The notes: generated by a model from the letters alone, not told the origin. DNA of 64,000 nt from Promethearchaeota archaeon (GCA_016839555.1 JAEOUA010000010.1:62001-126000); one strand, 5' to 3'; positions 17,026-26,223 are shown, numbered from the stretch's first letter. A program made the numbers and translations.

Positions 17026-17517
17026 TTAATGACATTTGACAGATTTATAACATTCTATAATATAAGGCTTAAAATTTTGGTATAATTGCTCAATAATAGT
17101 AGAATGCAGAGAGAAGAAACGTTCTGACATATCACAATAAAACAAGCCATGTATCGCTTGTTCTTCATAATAATTACGATTAATTCTTTTTCTACGATTC
17201 CCAAACCAAAATGTAAACTCATGGCTTCGTACCCATGTATTCTCTTTATTAATTACTACCATATTTATTGAATTGTAAATATCAATCGATTTCTGAACTT
17301 CTTTATAATGAGCAAAATCCAATCTGCTTTTGGTTTCCCAACTGATTTCCATCTTGGCATTGGCTTTCCAATTCTCATCATATTCATTCGCAGAATGTAA
17401 AATTACTCTTCCTTCTTTCTCATTGCCTTCGATTTTCTTTTCTTTAAACCACACAGGCATTCTGTTTATAGTTATATTAAATTCAGGTCTTTCGTATACA
17501 TAATAAGTTTGTTGCAT
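17026..17517 (-). CDS. Unknown soluble protein
   Basis: Protein of 163 residues from the ATG at 17517; an ATG at 17526 would add three residues. A TATA box at 17543-17550 predicts transcription from about 17519, which favours the shorter form. The sequence is rich in beta strands and aromatics (TYYVYERPEFNITINRMPVWF, then a W-rich and R-rich middle). It resembles small beta-sheet domains of the PsbP/DUF1795 kind only in general pattern. No family is recognised and no catalytic motif is visible. Confidence 0.55.
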   Translation of the reverse strand: MQQTYYVYERPEFNITINRMPVWFKEKKIEGNEKEGRVILHSANEYDENWKANAKMEISWETKSRLDFAHYKEVQKSIDIYNSINMVVINKENTWVRSHEFTFWFGNRRKRINRNYYEEQAIHGLFYCDMSERFFSLHSTIIEQLYQNFKPYIIECYKSVKCH

Positions 17518-17585
17518 TAAAATCATTAAATTTATTTATTTTTTATATATATGATGAAAATTGAGAATTGATAAAGAAATCTCAA

Positions 17586-18164
17586 TTATTTTTCTAATAA
17601 CTTTTTACCTTCTTCAATCCAGTCCTTTATAGAAGCTTCGGAGGTACCACTTACCAGTTTTGCCAATTCTGATGGATTTTCTTTTATTAAATCATTCACT
17701 GAGTGTACTCCGAGGGCATTTAATTTTTCTTGCGTTTTAGGACCTAATCCATACAATTCCGTCAAAGGTATAATCTTTTCTTCTAGTTTCGTCTTCGGGA
17801 TTTTTTGCTTGATTATCTTTTCCTTCTCTGGTTTTTTCTTCTTTACAGGTTCTTTTTCTGGTATTTTTTTTTCGGAAACCAGCTTTTTTTTGGGTTTTTT
17901 TTCTTTAAATGGTGTTCCTTTCTTCTCCTTTTTCACAAATGGTTCTTTTTTTTCTTTTTTCTTTTTAGGAGGTTCTAATGTTTTTAATTGTTCTATATTT
18001 CTTTCGTGAGCAGATTTTCTAAAATAATCAATTTTAATATTTAATTCTTTTAGTAGCTGAACACTTTTCCCAGCCTTTTTAATTTCTGATATGGAAAATC
18101 CGTCTCCTTCTCTATAATGCTGGGTTCTAGATGGAGATTTTACCATTGCTATTTTTTCTTCCAT
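17586..18164 (-). CDS. Ribosomal protein eL13-like domain fused to helix-hairpin-helix domain
   Basis: Protein of 192 residues in three parts. Residues 8-62 match the eL13 (L13e) pattern: an arginine near the start, REGDGFSISEIKKAG, then LNIKIDYFRKSAHERNIEQL. These are the family's R-x-G-x-G-F-(S/T)-x2-E-(L/I)-K-x-A-G and later I-x-(V/I)-D-x-R-x-S-x2-N-(I/V)-E-x-L. Residues 63-120 are a very lysine-rich, probably disordered linker. Residues 125-192 hold a helix-hairpin-helix domain (LTELYGLGPKTQEKLNALGV, SVNDLI). eL13 binds 23S/28S rRNA in the large subunit; the extra HHH domain suggests a second nucleic acid contact. Whether it is a ribosomal protein or a paralogue is open. Confidence 0.7.
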   Translation of the reverse strand: MEEKIAMVKSPSRTQHYREGDGFSISEIKKAGKSVQLLKELNIKIDYFRKSAHERNIEQLKTLEPPKKKKEKKEPFVKKEKKGTPFKEKKPKKKLVSEKKIPEKEPVKKKKPEKEKIIKQKIPKTKLEEKIIPLTELYGLGPKTQEKLNALGVHSVNDLIKENPSELAKLVSGTSEASIKDWIEEGKKLLEK

Positions 18165-18321
18165 AATTATACCCGCCTTAATTTTTTAATATTGAAAACA
18201 TATCAAAAGTTTTATTTTTTTCTATTTGGAGATTTTTTTATTTTAGTAATACAATTTGAAATGTATAAATTTAATAAAAAAAATATGAAGTTCTATTTTT
18301 TACTTATTTTCTCAACATTAA

Positions 18322-18963
18322 TTAGAAAGAGATAATTTCTTTCTCTTCCAATTTGTTAAGAATTTGGAGGATTTCAATTTTGCTTTTGTTGAATATTCGA
18401 GAAATATCTAACGGAGAATTTTTTCCATTACATTTTAATGCGATTAAATAATCAAGATCGTTAATAATACCCATGGAATGTATTTTTCTCAATATATTTT
18501 TAATTACAGATAATTTAGGGTAGTCTTCCGCTATTTTACCTCCCATAGTTATAATTTCTATATCATTTTTAAAAGTTTTAAATTTGCTTTTTTCGCTGGT
18601 CGTTCGAAATAATTTTATATCTGAATCATGTTTTTTCCAAAATCTATTTCCAATTTTATACGCAACGCTCTTTATTTTTTCAACATTATCTCCCGCATCA
18701 GAAATTGAACATATTAATACCCTCGATTGCTGGTGATAAAAAATAGTTATAATGGAACTTTCCGCTTCAATTATTCTAGTTTTTTCAAATTTTGTTTTTC
18801 CTTTTGCCATAGCTTTATGGATTGAGTCTATTGTTTTATTTATGGCATTGAAGAAATCTGGAAATACTTCTTTTTCTATTTTCTTATTTTGAAATTCTTT
18901 AAATGTGGTATCTAATATTGCAATACCATTATCAGCATCAATTAAATAGACTTTATAAATCAA
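18322..18963 (-). CDS. Longin/roadblock-like sensor with C-terminal winged helix
   Basis: Protein of 213 residues. The N-terminal 120 residues have a longin-like pattern: IYKVYLIDADNGIAILDTTF opening strands, a long helix (FPDFFNAINKTIDSIHKAM), strands ESSIITIFYHQQSRVLICSI and a closing helix (VAYKIGNRFWKKH). Residues 150-213 look like a small winged helix: NSPLDISRIFNKSKIEILQIL, then EEKEIISF. I infer a regulator in which a GTPase-scaffold-like fold reads a signal and the wHTH contacts DNA or another protein. It lies 180 bases downstream of the large GTPase, on the same strand. Function unproven. Confidence 0.55.
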   Translation of the reverse strand: MIYKVYLIDADNGIAILDTTFKEFQNKKIEKEVFPDFFNAINKTIDSIHKAMAKGKTKFEKTRIIEAESSIITIFYHQQSRVLICSISDAGDNVEKIKSVAYKIGNRFWKKHDSDIKLFRTTSEKSKFKTFKNDIEIITMGGKIAEDYPKLSVIKNILRKIHSMGIINDLDYLIALKCNGKNSPLDISRIFNKSKIEILQILNKLEEKEIISF

Positions 18964-19143
18964 TCCATCTTTCCCTAATTATTATAATTTCTTATAAAGA
19001 TAATAACAATTCATTCTTATAATTTAAACTCTCTCTTAAAAATAGAAATTTATATACTTCTTTTTGTATGATTAACAATTAGAATTTTAATTAATGGTGG
19101 TCTTGTCGGAGGTGATAGTTTTTTAATATTTTTAATTGCTTCA

Positions 19144-20553
19144 TCAAATATAAGTATTTACTAATTCCACCAAGTTATCGGATAAATCAGGTAAATTTTG
19201 TTCTATTTTATCAATACTTGTATCTATTTCCAAAAGCAAGAGTAAATAAAGAGTATATTTCTGAACCTTAATTCTTTTAAAAACCATCTTTTTTGAATCA
19301 TTTATAGATAGACTTACGATATAATCCTTTTTTAACAATTTAAACTCCTTAAAAGTTTTATAGAGCGTTTGGAAATGAGGAGCACTAATTTCAAAGACTT
19401 TCTCTTGCGTATCATCATGGGAATAATTGGATATGATGATACCATTTTCATTTAATAATAATATAGATTCTATTGAAGTTTTTTTTGCAAATTGTTTGAG
19501 TTGCTGGCGAAATAGTTCCCGATTGGGGCTTAATTGTCCCAACCCAAAAGAATACGCTACCATTAAGGACCATTGAGTGAAAACTGAAGTCTTAAATATC
19601 TTTACAAAAAATCTATCTGATAAATCTTTAATTTTTTCATACAAATACTGATAATGTTGGTTTGTTTCTTCAGAATTTTGTAAATCAGGATCATATTTAT
19701 TTAAACATACCACAATAGGAGGAAATTCATCAAAATCATTTAGAGATCTGATAACATTTCTATATAATGCTAATGATTGATCAAACCGTTTTTGGTCTTG
19801 AATATCTATGAAAAAAAATAATAGATCTATATTATATAAATAAAGTTTACTCTGTTCAAAATATTTATCTAAATACTTCTGCTGTCCACCTAGATCCCAA
19901 ATCATTATTTCGCTGTTCTTTTGAGAAATAAGTTCTTCCTCGCTTCTATTTACTCCCTTAGTTGGCATTGATTTAATTATTTCAGAGTACTTTTTTTTTA
20001 CTCCATATAAAAAACTGGTCTTACCGGCTTTGTCCAAACCTACAAATACGATTTTAATTTTTCGTTTTAAAGAAAAGGGATCTTTTAATTCAATAGTGAA
20101 TTCATTTAATTCTTCTTTTAACGCATCGATATATTGTTGATATTTTATTTTATCTAATGTTTCTTGAATCTTGGTTGCAGTCCTATCTATTATGACCCGT
20201 AAGTATTTCATATTTTCATATAAAAAATTCTTATTATCTTCATCTACAAGGATTGTTATAGTGGCTGCTTTCGCATTCCCTCGTGCTTTAGGATCGGGTA
20301 TTAAAAAGAAATAGGTTAGACCTGTTAACTTGAGATCAGGGAAAGGGATTACTCCAAAATAATTTATTCCATTTATTTCAGAAGAGTCTTGATATGTTGA
20401 ATCGCCCATTAATAGAGAAATTGTTTTCATAGAAATCAATAATCCTGCTCGCTTTTCTAATGATTTTGGCCAATATATTACTGGAATAGGACCATCACTG
20501 CCAAATTCGCTTAATACTATTGATTTAATTACCTGTCTATCAGATTTTTCCAT
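19144..20553 (-). CDS. Composite GTPase: longin-like, Arf-like G domain, roadblock-like
   Basis: Protein of 469 residues from the ATG at 20553; an upstream ATG at 20601 would add 16 residues, but the chosen start aligns with the paralogue at 39622. Order: longin-like domain (about 5-130, with FGVIPFPDLKLTGLTYFFLI), a linker helix, then an Arf-like G domain (163-350) and a roadblock/longin-like domain (about 355-455). G1 is GLDKAGKTS (172-180), switch I carries PTKG (197-200), G3 is DLGGQ (220-224) and G4 is NKYD (285-288); the PTxG and D-x-GGQ motifs are Arf-like. All four nucleotide motifs look intact. I infer a signalling or membrane-associated switch that carries its own regulator-like domains. 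A lipidation site or amphipathic N-terminal helix is not obvious. Confidence 0.78.
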   Translation of the reverse strand: MEKSDRQVIKSIVLSEFGSDGPIPVIYWPKSLEKRAGLLISMKTISLLMGDSTYQDSSEINGINYFGVIPFPDLKLTGLTYFFLIPDPKARGNAKAATITILVDEDNKNFLYENMKYLRVIIDRTATKIQETLDKIKYQQYIDALKEELNEFTIELKDPFSLKRKIKIVFVGLDKAGKTSFLYGVKKKYSEIIKSMPTKGVNRSEEELISQKNSEIMIWDLGGQQKYLDKYFEQSKLYLYNIDLLFFFIDIQDQKRFDQSLALYRNVIRSLNDFDEFPPIVVCLNKYDPDLQNSEETNQHYQYLYEKIKDLSDRFFVKIFKTSVFTQWSLMVAYSFGLGQLSPNRELFRQQLKQFAKKTSIESILLLNENGIIISNYSHDDTQEKVFEISAPHFQTLYKTFKEFKLLKKDYIVSLSINDSKKMVFKRIKVQKYTLYLLLLLEIDTSIDKIEQNLPDLSDNLVELVNTYI

Positions 20554-20740
20554 AGTGATATTTTTTTGAAATGAGTTCTTACATAATAAAAAAAAAATCA
20601 TTATTTTTAATTATATTGGTAAAAAATATGGGATTTCTGAATAAACCATAAATGTAGCTTTTACGATAAAATTACTTAAATTAATTTATTTGGGTTAGAG
20701 ATGTTTTTACCGCTTAATAGTATATCTATACCCTATCTTT

Positions 20741-20755
20741 GTTTATAAATACTTA
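20741..20755 (+). promoter_or_regulatory. TATA-like box before the nuclease gene
   Basis: TTTATAAATACTTA is centred about 27 bases before the ATG at 20774, which predicts a leaderless transcript. This supports the ATG over the in-frame TTG at 20756. Confidence 0.45.
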
Positions 20756-20773
20756 TTGTTTTCTTTTATTATT

Positions 20774-21577
20774 ATGTTTAAACTTAATTCAAGAGAAAAA
20801 ATACAATTATTTTTCCGAGAATTATTTCAAGTATTAAAAAGTATAAAAAAAAACTGGAATACCCCATGGATTGAAATTCCTACTATATCGTTTTTTAATA
20901 ATTTAAATGTTCATGAAATTAACGAGTTCATTCACTATTTTAATTTTTTAAAGAAAGAAGCTTTCAATTGTATATCAATCAATAAAATTGAATTTATTAT
21001 CGAATCAATGGCAATTTTAAATTATGATATTAAAGTATACTCAGAAATAATAGATTATCATGGATTCGAATTATTAATAAAGAAGATCCTTTGCAGAAAT
21101 GGATATTATGTTATTAATAATTTTTATTTTTCAGATAATTCTCCTTTAAAAGCCCAAAACGGTCAAAAACGTTATGAGATTGATATAGTGGGCTTAAAAA
21201 AAGATATACTCCTTATAATAGATGCAAAACAATGGTTTAAGAGAAGTCCTTCCCAAGCGATTAGTAATGCAGCAAATCTTCAATACCAAAGAGGTTTAGC
21301 ACTCATTCAGAATCCAGAAATTTTAAATGAATTATTATCAAAATTACTTAACTCCTTTAAACATAAGAAAAAAAAGCCTGTGAAAAGATATGGTTTATTA
21401 AAATTAGTTCCATTAATGGTGACCTTAGAGGAAAATTTCATGAAATTAAATGAAAACCATGTTCCTCTTGTTTGTATTAATAGATTAAATTCTTTTTTAA
21501 ATGAATTAGGAATTACTTTAGATAAGTTTCATTACCTAATATTTAATAATTTCTCCCCCAAACCTATAAATTATTGA
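20774..21577 (+). CDS. PD-(D/E)XK nuclease-like protein
   Basis: Protein of 267 residues from the ATG at 20774. The central part reads YHGFELLIKKILCRNGYYVINN, an Mrr/NERD-like opening helix and strand, then YEIDIVGLKKDILLIIDAKQW, in which the Asp of EID and the D-x-K of IDAK form the metal-dependent nuclease site of the PD-(D/E)XK fold. The following helix has QRGLALI. Proteins of this type cleave or process DNA, or act as nuclease domains in repair or restriction. No methyltransferase or other restriction partner is adjacent, so a repair role is equally likely. It is divergent from the large GTPase gene. Confidence 0.65.
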   Translation: MFKLNSREKIQLFFRELFQVLKSIKKNWNTPWIEIPTISFFNNLNVHEINEFIHYFNFLKKEAFNCISINKIEFIIESMAILNYDIKVYSEIIDYHGFELLIKKILCRNGYYVINNFYFSDNSPLKAQNGQKRYEIDIVGLKKDILLIIDAKQWFKRSPSQAISNAANLQYQRGLALIQNPEILNELLSKLLNSFKHKKKKPVKRYGLLKLVPLMVTLEENFMKLNENHVPLVCINRLNSFLNELGITLDKFHYLIFNNFSPKPINY

Positions 21578-21768
21578 TAAGTTTTTCAAAGTTTTATGTT
21601 TAATTATTAAGTCTCATAAAATCATCTTATTATAATTAAAAAATTAAAGAAAGACCTAGTAATCTTATATAGATTAAGAATAAGTTTTAAAATGAAAAAA
21701 CTAATTAAGATTCAAAAATAACTAAGTATGGTTATCTATTACTTAATTAATATCTTTTAAAATGCTTT

Positions 21769-22008
21769 ATGGTCGGTAAAATTAAAATTGAGGAAGAATA
21801 CTGCAAAGGTTGTGGCTATTGCGTCGAAATATGTTCAAAAGAAGTATTAAAACAAAATAATAAAATAAATAGCAGAGGGTATATTCTTCCTGAAGTTATT
21901 AATGAAAAGGATTGTATTTTTTGTAAAAAATGTGAATTAATTTGTCCAGAGATGGCGATAAGTATTATAAAGGTGGATTTCCCCGAAAATGAAAGAAATT
22001 CAAGTTGA
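21769..22008 (+). CDS. korD: 2-oxoacid:ferredoxin oxidoreductase delta subunit (ferredoxin-like)
   Basis: Protein of 79 residues with two [4Fe-4S] motifs: CKGCGYCVEICS and CIFCKKCELICP. It is the small ferredoxin subunit that passes electrons from the thiamine diphosphate subunit to free ferredoxin. It opens the korDABC operon and overlaps the start of korA by 20 bases, which suggests translational coupling. The KorDABC order is common in archaea. Confidence 0.88.
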   Translation: MVGKIKIEEEYCKGCGYCVEICSKEVLKQNNKINSRGYILPEVINEKDCIFCKKCELICPEMAISIIKVDFPENERNSS

Positions 22009-23167
22009 TGATTTATTAGAGCCTAAAATTCAATTTGCTACGGGTAATGAGGCAATCGTTTATGGAGCCTTATTAGCAAATTGTCGGTTTTTTGCAGGAT
22101 ATCCCATCACTCCTGCAAGTGAAATTCTAGAATTAATGGCTAAATATTTGCCCTTATTAAAGGGAGGATATTTTTTACAAATGGAAGATGAAATAGCTTC
22201 AATTGCAGCAATTATCGGAGCCAGCTGGAATAATTATAGAACAATGACCGCAACCTCCGGCCCTGGATTTTCCTTAATGCAGGAGAATATTGGATTTGCT
22301 TGTATGACAGAAACGCCTTGCGTAATCATTGATGTTCAGCGCTCTGGACCATCAACAGGACAACCCACCAAACCCGCACAAGGAGATATTATGGAAGTGA
22401 GATGGGGTACTCATGGAGATCATAATATTATAGCATTATATCCAAATAGTGTTCAAGAATCCCTTTGGATGACGATACGAGCTTTTAATTTGGCGGATAA
22501 ATACAGAGTGCCTGTAATTGTACTTTCAGATGCAGCAATTGCTCATATGAGAGAAAAATTAGTTATACCAAATCAAAATGAAGTAGATATCATCAAAAGA
22601 ATACCAGTGACTATTGAAAAGCCAAAATATCATCCTTTCCGAACAGGGTATACGCATCCAACTAAAGTGCCCGAAATGGATACTCTAGGAGGAAAATACC
22701 ATACTTATTTAACTGGGCTAACCCACGATTGGAAAGCTCATCCCGAGACAGATGATCCAGAAGTACATGAAAAATTAGTAAGACGATTTTATGAAAAAAT
22801 AGAAGATAATAAAGACGATATTATTAGCTATCAAGAAGAATATCTTGAGAATGCGGATATTGTGATAGTCTCTTATGGGATTACCTCTAGAGTAATAGGA
22901 ACAGCAATTGAAAAGGCAAGAGAGCAGGGTTATCGCGTGGGTCATTTTCGTTTAATAACTATATGGCCCTTTCCAGCAGAAGAGATTTTGGATCTTTCAT
23001 TAGAGATAAAAAAGTTTATTGTGGTAGAAATGAATCTTGGACAATTATATCATTCTATTGTAGAGTATTCAAATGGAAATTGCCAAGTAGATAAGCTTTT
23101 TTCCATAGGTGGTAAGATTCCAACTCCAAAGGACATTTTGAAAGTAATTAAAAAGAGGATATTATAG
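21989..23167 (+). CDS. korA: 2-oxoglutarate/2-oxoacid:ferredoxin oxidoreductase alpha subunit
   Basis: Protein of 392 residues. The opening GNEAIVYGALLANCRFFAGY, then PITPASEILELM, and the segment ATSGPGFSLMQENIGFA are typical of the alpha (pyrimidine-domain) subunit. With KorB it oxidatively decarboxylates a 2-oxoacid to acyl-CoA, CO2 and reduced ferredoxin. The substrate could be 2-oxoglutarate or a branched or broader 2-oxoacid; the mutase and thiolase-like genes downstream make amino-acid-derived 2-oxoacids plausible. Only three bases separate its stop codon from korB. Confidence 0.88.
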   Translation: MKEIQVDDLLEPKIQFATGNEAIVYGALLANCRFFAGYPITPASEILELMAKYLPLLKGGYFLQMEDEIASIAAIIGASWNNYRTMTATSGPGFSLMQENIGFACMTETPCVIIDVQRSGPSTGQPTKPAQGDIMEVRWGTHGDHNIIALYPNSVQESLWMTIRAFNLADKYRVPVIVLSDAAIAHMREKLVIPNQNEVDIIKRIPVTIEKPKYHPFRTGYTHPTKVPEMDTLGGKYHTYLTGLTHDWKAHPETDDPEVHEKLVRRFYEKIEDNKDDIISYQEEYLENADIVIVSYGITSRVIGTAIEKAREQGYRVGHFRLITIWPFPAEEILDLSLEIKKFIVVEMNLGQLYHSIVEYSNGNCQVDKLFSIGGKIPTPKDILKVIKKRIL

Positions 23168-23170
23168 ACA

Positions 23171-24055
23171 ATGGCAAAATCGACAGAAGAATTAAGGGAA
23201 AAATATTTAAGAACAGATCTTTTACCTACAATTTTTTGTCCTGGTTGTGGGATCGGACAGATTATGCAATATGTGGTAAGAGCGATTAATGATCTTGAAA
23301 TTAATCAAGATAACTTAGTTTTTGTATCTGGTATTGGATGCTCATCTAGATTACCAGCATATTTTGAAGCTTATGGTGTGCATACGCTCCATGGTCGTGC
23401 ATTAGCATATGCAACTGGAATTAAAGTTACTAATCCAAATCTCACCGTTATTGTGTTCACTGGAGACGGAGATCTTGCAGCAATAGGTTTAGGTCATTTT
23501 CTTCATGCTATAAGGCGAAATATAGATATTAACGTTATATGTGTGAATAATGAAACTTATGGAATGACCGGAGGGCAAATAAGCCCAACAACATCCATGG
23601 GAACGATCACAAAAACCACGCCATATAGTAATATTGAACACTCCTTTAATCTTTCATTTTTAGCGAAAGCTGCAGGGGCAGTATATGTATCGCGATGGAC
23701 AACGGCACATTCTGTCCAGGTTATTAAATCCATTAAAAAAGGAATAAAAAAGAAGGGACTTGCCTTTATTGAATTGATTTCCCCATGTCCAACAAGCAAT
23801 AGAAAATACGAAGACCCTAAAGAATATTTAAATTATTTCCTCAATGAAACTATTAATTACTCTAAAGCATGCAAAGATGAATATTCAAGTCATATCTTTA
23901 AAGATTTAGATGAATGCTTTACCGCACGTTATCAAGGAAAGCTTATTATTGGCGAAATTACAGATCTTGATAAACCAGACTATCATACTTTATATGCACA
24001 ATTAAAAGAGAGAATCATAGATGAATATTGGGAAAAACGAGCAGAAAGAGAGTAA
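23171..24055 (+). CDS. korB: 2-oxoacid:ferredoxin oxidoreductase beta subunit (TPP-binding)
   Basis: Protein of 294 residues. FCPGCGIG near the N-terminus provides cluster and cofactor contacts, and FTGDGDLAAIGLGHF followed by NNETYGMTGGQ is the thiamine diphosphate-Mg binding motif (GDGD...N). It is the catalytic half of the enzyme. Its 3' end overlaps korC by 35 bases, a sign of tight co-translation. Confidence 0.9.
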   Translation: MAKSTEELREKYLRTDLLPTIFCPGCGIGQIMQYVVRAINDLEINQDNLVFVSGIGCSSRLPAYFEAYGVHTLHGRALAYATGIKVTNPNLTVIVFTGDGDLAAIGLGHFLHAIRRNIDINVICVNNETYGMTGGQISPTTSMGTITKTTPYSNIEHSFNLSFLAKAAGAVYVSRWTTAHSVQVIKSIKKGIKKKGLAFIELISPCPTSNRKYEDPKEYLNYFLNETINYSKACKDEYSSHIFKDLDECFTARYQGKLIIGEITDLDKPDYHTLYAQLKERIIDEYWEKRAERE

Positions 24056-24566
24056 TATTAGGTTTTGTGGCTCAGGAGGAATGGGTGTTATCCTTGCAAG
24101 TATCATTTTAGGAAGAGCCGCCATTTATGAAGGTAAAAGTGCAATCCAAATTCAATCTTATGGCGCGGAACAGAGAGGTACTAGAGTTAAAAGCGACATT
24201 CTTATCTCCCAGCATGAGGAACCAGCTTTTCCTTTATTCGATAAGGTTGATATATTAGTAGCGTTTTCGCAAGAGGCCTTTAATCATTATCTAATTGATA
24301 TTTGGGAAGAAAGTATTGTAATCATAAATGAAGATCTTGTAGAATCTAAGGAAGAACGAAAAAATCTTTATAAGATCCCGGCAAGTTCTCTTGCAGGAGA
24401 TTTGAAAAACCCTAAAGTTATGAATATTATCATGCTCGGAGGATTAGTTAAAATAACAAATATTATTTCAAAAGATTCTTTACTTAAAGCCATTAATATT
24501 TCAGTCCCAAAAAAATATATTAAAGTAAACATTGAAGGATTTCAACAAGGATATAATATTATATAA
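24021..24566 (+). CDS. korC: 2-oxoacid:ferredoxin oxidoreductase gamma subunit
   Basis: Protein of 181 residues with IRFCGSGGMGVILASIILGRAA, the typical glycine-rich opening of the gamma subunit, then IQSYGAEQRGTRVKSDILIS. It completes the four-subunit enzyme. The start lies inside korB, 35 bases before the korB stop codon; no better start is seen closer to the conserved opening. Confidence 0.88.
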   Translation: MNIGKNEQKESNIRFCGSGGMGVILASIILGRAAIYEGKSAIQIQSYGAEQRGTRVKSDILISQHEEPAFPLFDKVDILVAFSQEAFNHYLIDIWEESIVIINEDLVESKEERKNLYKIPASSLAGDLKNPKVMNIIMLGGLVKITNIISKDSLLKAINISVPKKYIKVNIEGFQQGYNII

Positions 24567-24615
24567 CAATCTTATTTGAAATTAAATTAAATATTTTAAT
24601 ATTAAAAATTGAATC

Positions 24616-25851
24616 ATGAATCGCCACTGTGCTATTATTGGAGTTGGGCATACTAAATTTGGACGAATAGAAGAAAAAAATTTAATGGATTTATTATGTG
24701 AAGCTTCCTTAGAAGCTATAAAAGACTCCAATACAGATACTAAGGATTTTGATTCGGTCTATGTTGGATGCATGAGTGCAAACGCTTTTAATAATATTTC
24801 GGGAATAGCAAGTGCATTAGTAGATAAGATTAGTCTATTACCTGCAGCGGCAGATCATATTAAGAATGGACCAGCCAGCGGGGGATCTGCTGTGAAAGCA
24901 GGATTTCAAGCTATAATGTCTGGCATGAGCGATCTAGTTCTTATTGTAGGAGGTGAAAAAATGACACATATTGCAAAACCAGGATTTATAACATCTAATG
25001 TTGCAACCATTACGCATCCCGAAGCGGAAAGAATTCATGGTGTTTCTCTTCCTGCTATGGCGGGTCTTTTAACCAGAACTTATCTAAATGAATATAATGC
25101 TAAATTAAGTTGGCTTTCAGATATCGCTATTAAAAATCATAATAATGGGGTGTTAAATCCTTTAGCTCATTTTCAGAAAAGTATAGAAGATATCATGAAA
25201 CACGCAATCAAAAAAGGGAAGGGAAATTGGAACGATATTCAAGAATTTTTAAAAGATGACAAAGTAAATCCTATAATTGCGGATCCACTTCGTTTATATC
25301 ATATATGCCCTATTTCCGATGGAAGTGCAGCACTCATTCTTTGTAATGCGGATATTGCGAAAGAATTTTGTGATACCCCTATATTAATTTCTGGAATTGG
25401 TCAAGCTACAGATACTCATATTATATATGAAAGAGAAGATATAACTACTTTAAAAGCATTGAAAATATGTTCTCAGCAAGCGTATAAAATGGCAGGAATT
25501 TCACCTGAAGATATTGATGTAGCTGAACTGCACGATGCTTTTGAAATTTTAGAAGCTGTTGAAAGTGAGGATATTGGATTCTTTCCCAAAGGAGAAGGGG
25601 CAAAAGCAGCTCATGAGGGTTTGACAGAGATAGGAGGGAAAATTCCAATCAATCCATCGGGAGGTTTAAAAGCACGTGGTCATCCTTTAGGTGCTACTGG
25701 TGTGGCGCAAATTGTCGAATTATATTGGCAATTACAAGGAGAGGCGGGAAAACGACAAATCGATGGGGCTGAAAAAGGTATAAGCTGTAATTTTGGAGGT
25801 TTTGGAAATAATATATTATCTTTTATTTTAGAGAGAATGGATCGGATTTAG
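24616..25851 (+). CDS. SCP2/archaeal thiolase-like protein lacking the nucleophilic cysteine
   Basis: Protein of 411 residues with the full two-lobed thiolase fold. It opens CAIIGVGHTKFGR, and late motifs include ELHDAFEI, SGGLKARGHPLGATG and ISCNFGGFGNN. At the place where thiolases have C-A-S-G-G the sequence reads GPASGG, so Pro86 replaces the acyl-carrying Cys; I checked the codon (CCA). Classical thiolysis by this subunit is therefore doubtful. The neighbouring DUF35 protein is the usual partner of both archaeal thiolases and of thiolase-fold retro-aldolases such as Ltp2/ChsH2. An aldolase, Claisen-type or scaffolding role is possible. It follows korC by 49 bases. Confidence 0.8.
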   Translation: MNRHCAIIGVGHTKFGRIEEKNLMDLLCEASLEAIKDSNTDTKDFDSVYVGCMSANAFNNISGIASALVDKISLLPAAADHIKNGPASGGSAVKAGFQAIMSGMSDLVLIVGGEKMTHIAKPGFITSNVATITHPEAERIHGVSLPAMAGLLTRTYLNEYNAKLSWLSDIAIKNHNNGVLNPLAHFQKSIEDIMKHAIKKGKGNWNDIQEFLKDDKVNPIIADPLRLYHICPISDGSAALILCNADIAKEFCDTPILISGIGQATDTHIIYEREDITTLKALKICSQQAYKMAGISPEDIDVAELHDAFEILEAVESEDIGFFPKGEGAKAAHEGLTEIGGKIPINPSGGLKARGHPLGATGVAQIVELYWQLQGEAGKRQIDGAEKGISCNFGGFGNNILSFILERMDRI

Positions 25852-25854
25852 AGA

Positions 25855-26223
25855 ATGAATGAAAATATAATTGAAATTCGATGGAAAAAATGTAATAATT
25901 GTGGATTCTTACAACATAATTCTCATTTAAGATGTCTGCAATGTAAAAGTGATAACTTTTCTTTAATTAATCCATCTGGACTTGGAACACTAGTAAGTTA
26001 TACTATTTTAAATGCTCCACCCATGGAATTTAGAGAAAAAAAATCTTACGCTTTGGGAATTATAGAATTTAGTAATAATATTAAAACTTTAGGGCAAATC
26101 ACAAGAACTGATAATTTAAAAATTGGGATGAAATTAAAACCAATTTATCAAGAAATATGCCCTAATTTAGATGGAAAAAAAGTTATAACATATATATTTG
26201 AACCTATAGAGAAATTAGCCTGA
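25855..26223 (+). CDS. DUF35 OB-fold/zinc-ribbon acyl-CoA-binding protein
   Basis: Protein of 122 residues. The N-terminal zinc ribbon has C-x2-C twice (CNNCG...CLQC), and the OB-fold follows (GTLVSYTILNAPPMEF, YALGIIEF). DUF35 proteins bind acyl-CoA and dock onto thiolase-fold enzymes to channel intermediates. Three bases separate it from the thiolase-like gene, so a complex of the two is very likely. Confidence 0.85.
   Translation: MNENIIEIRWKKCNNCGFLQHNSHLRCLQCKSDNFSLINPSGLGTLVSYTILNAPPMEFREKKSYALGIIEFSNNIKTLGQITRTDNLKIGMKLKPIYQEICPNLDGKKVITYIFEPIEKLA

Noticed and set aside
20774..21577. Restriction-modification or other defence system
   Set aside because: Only a lone PD-(D/E)XK-like gene is present; no methyltransferase, helicase or toxin partner is adjacent.
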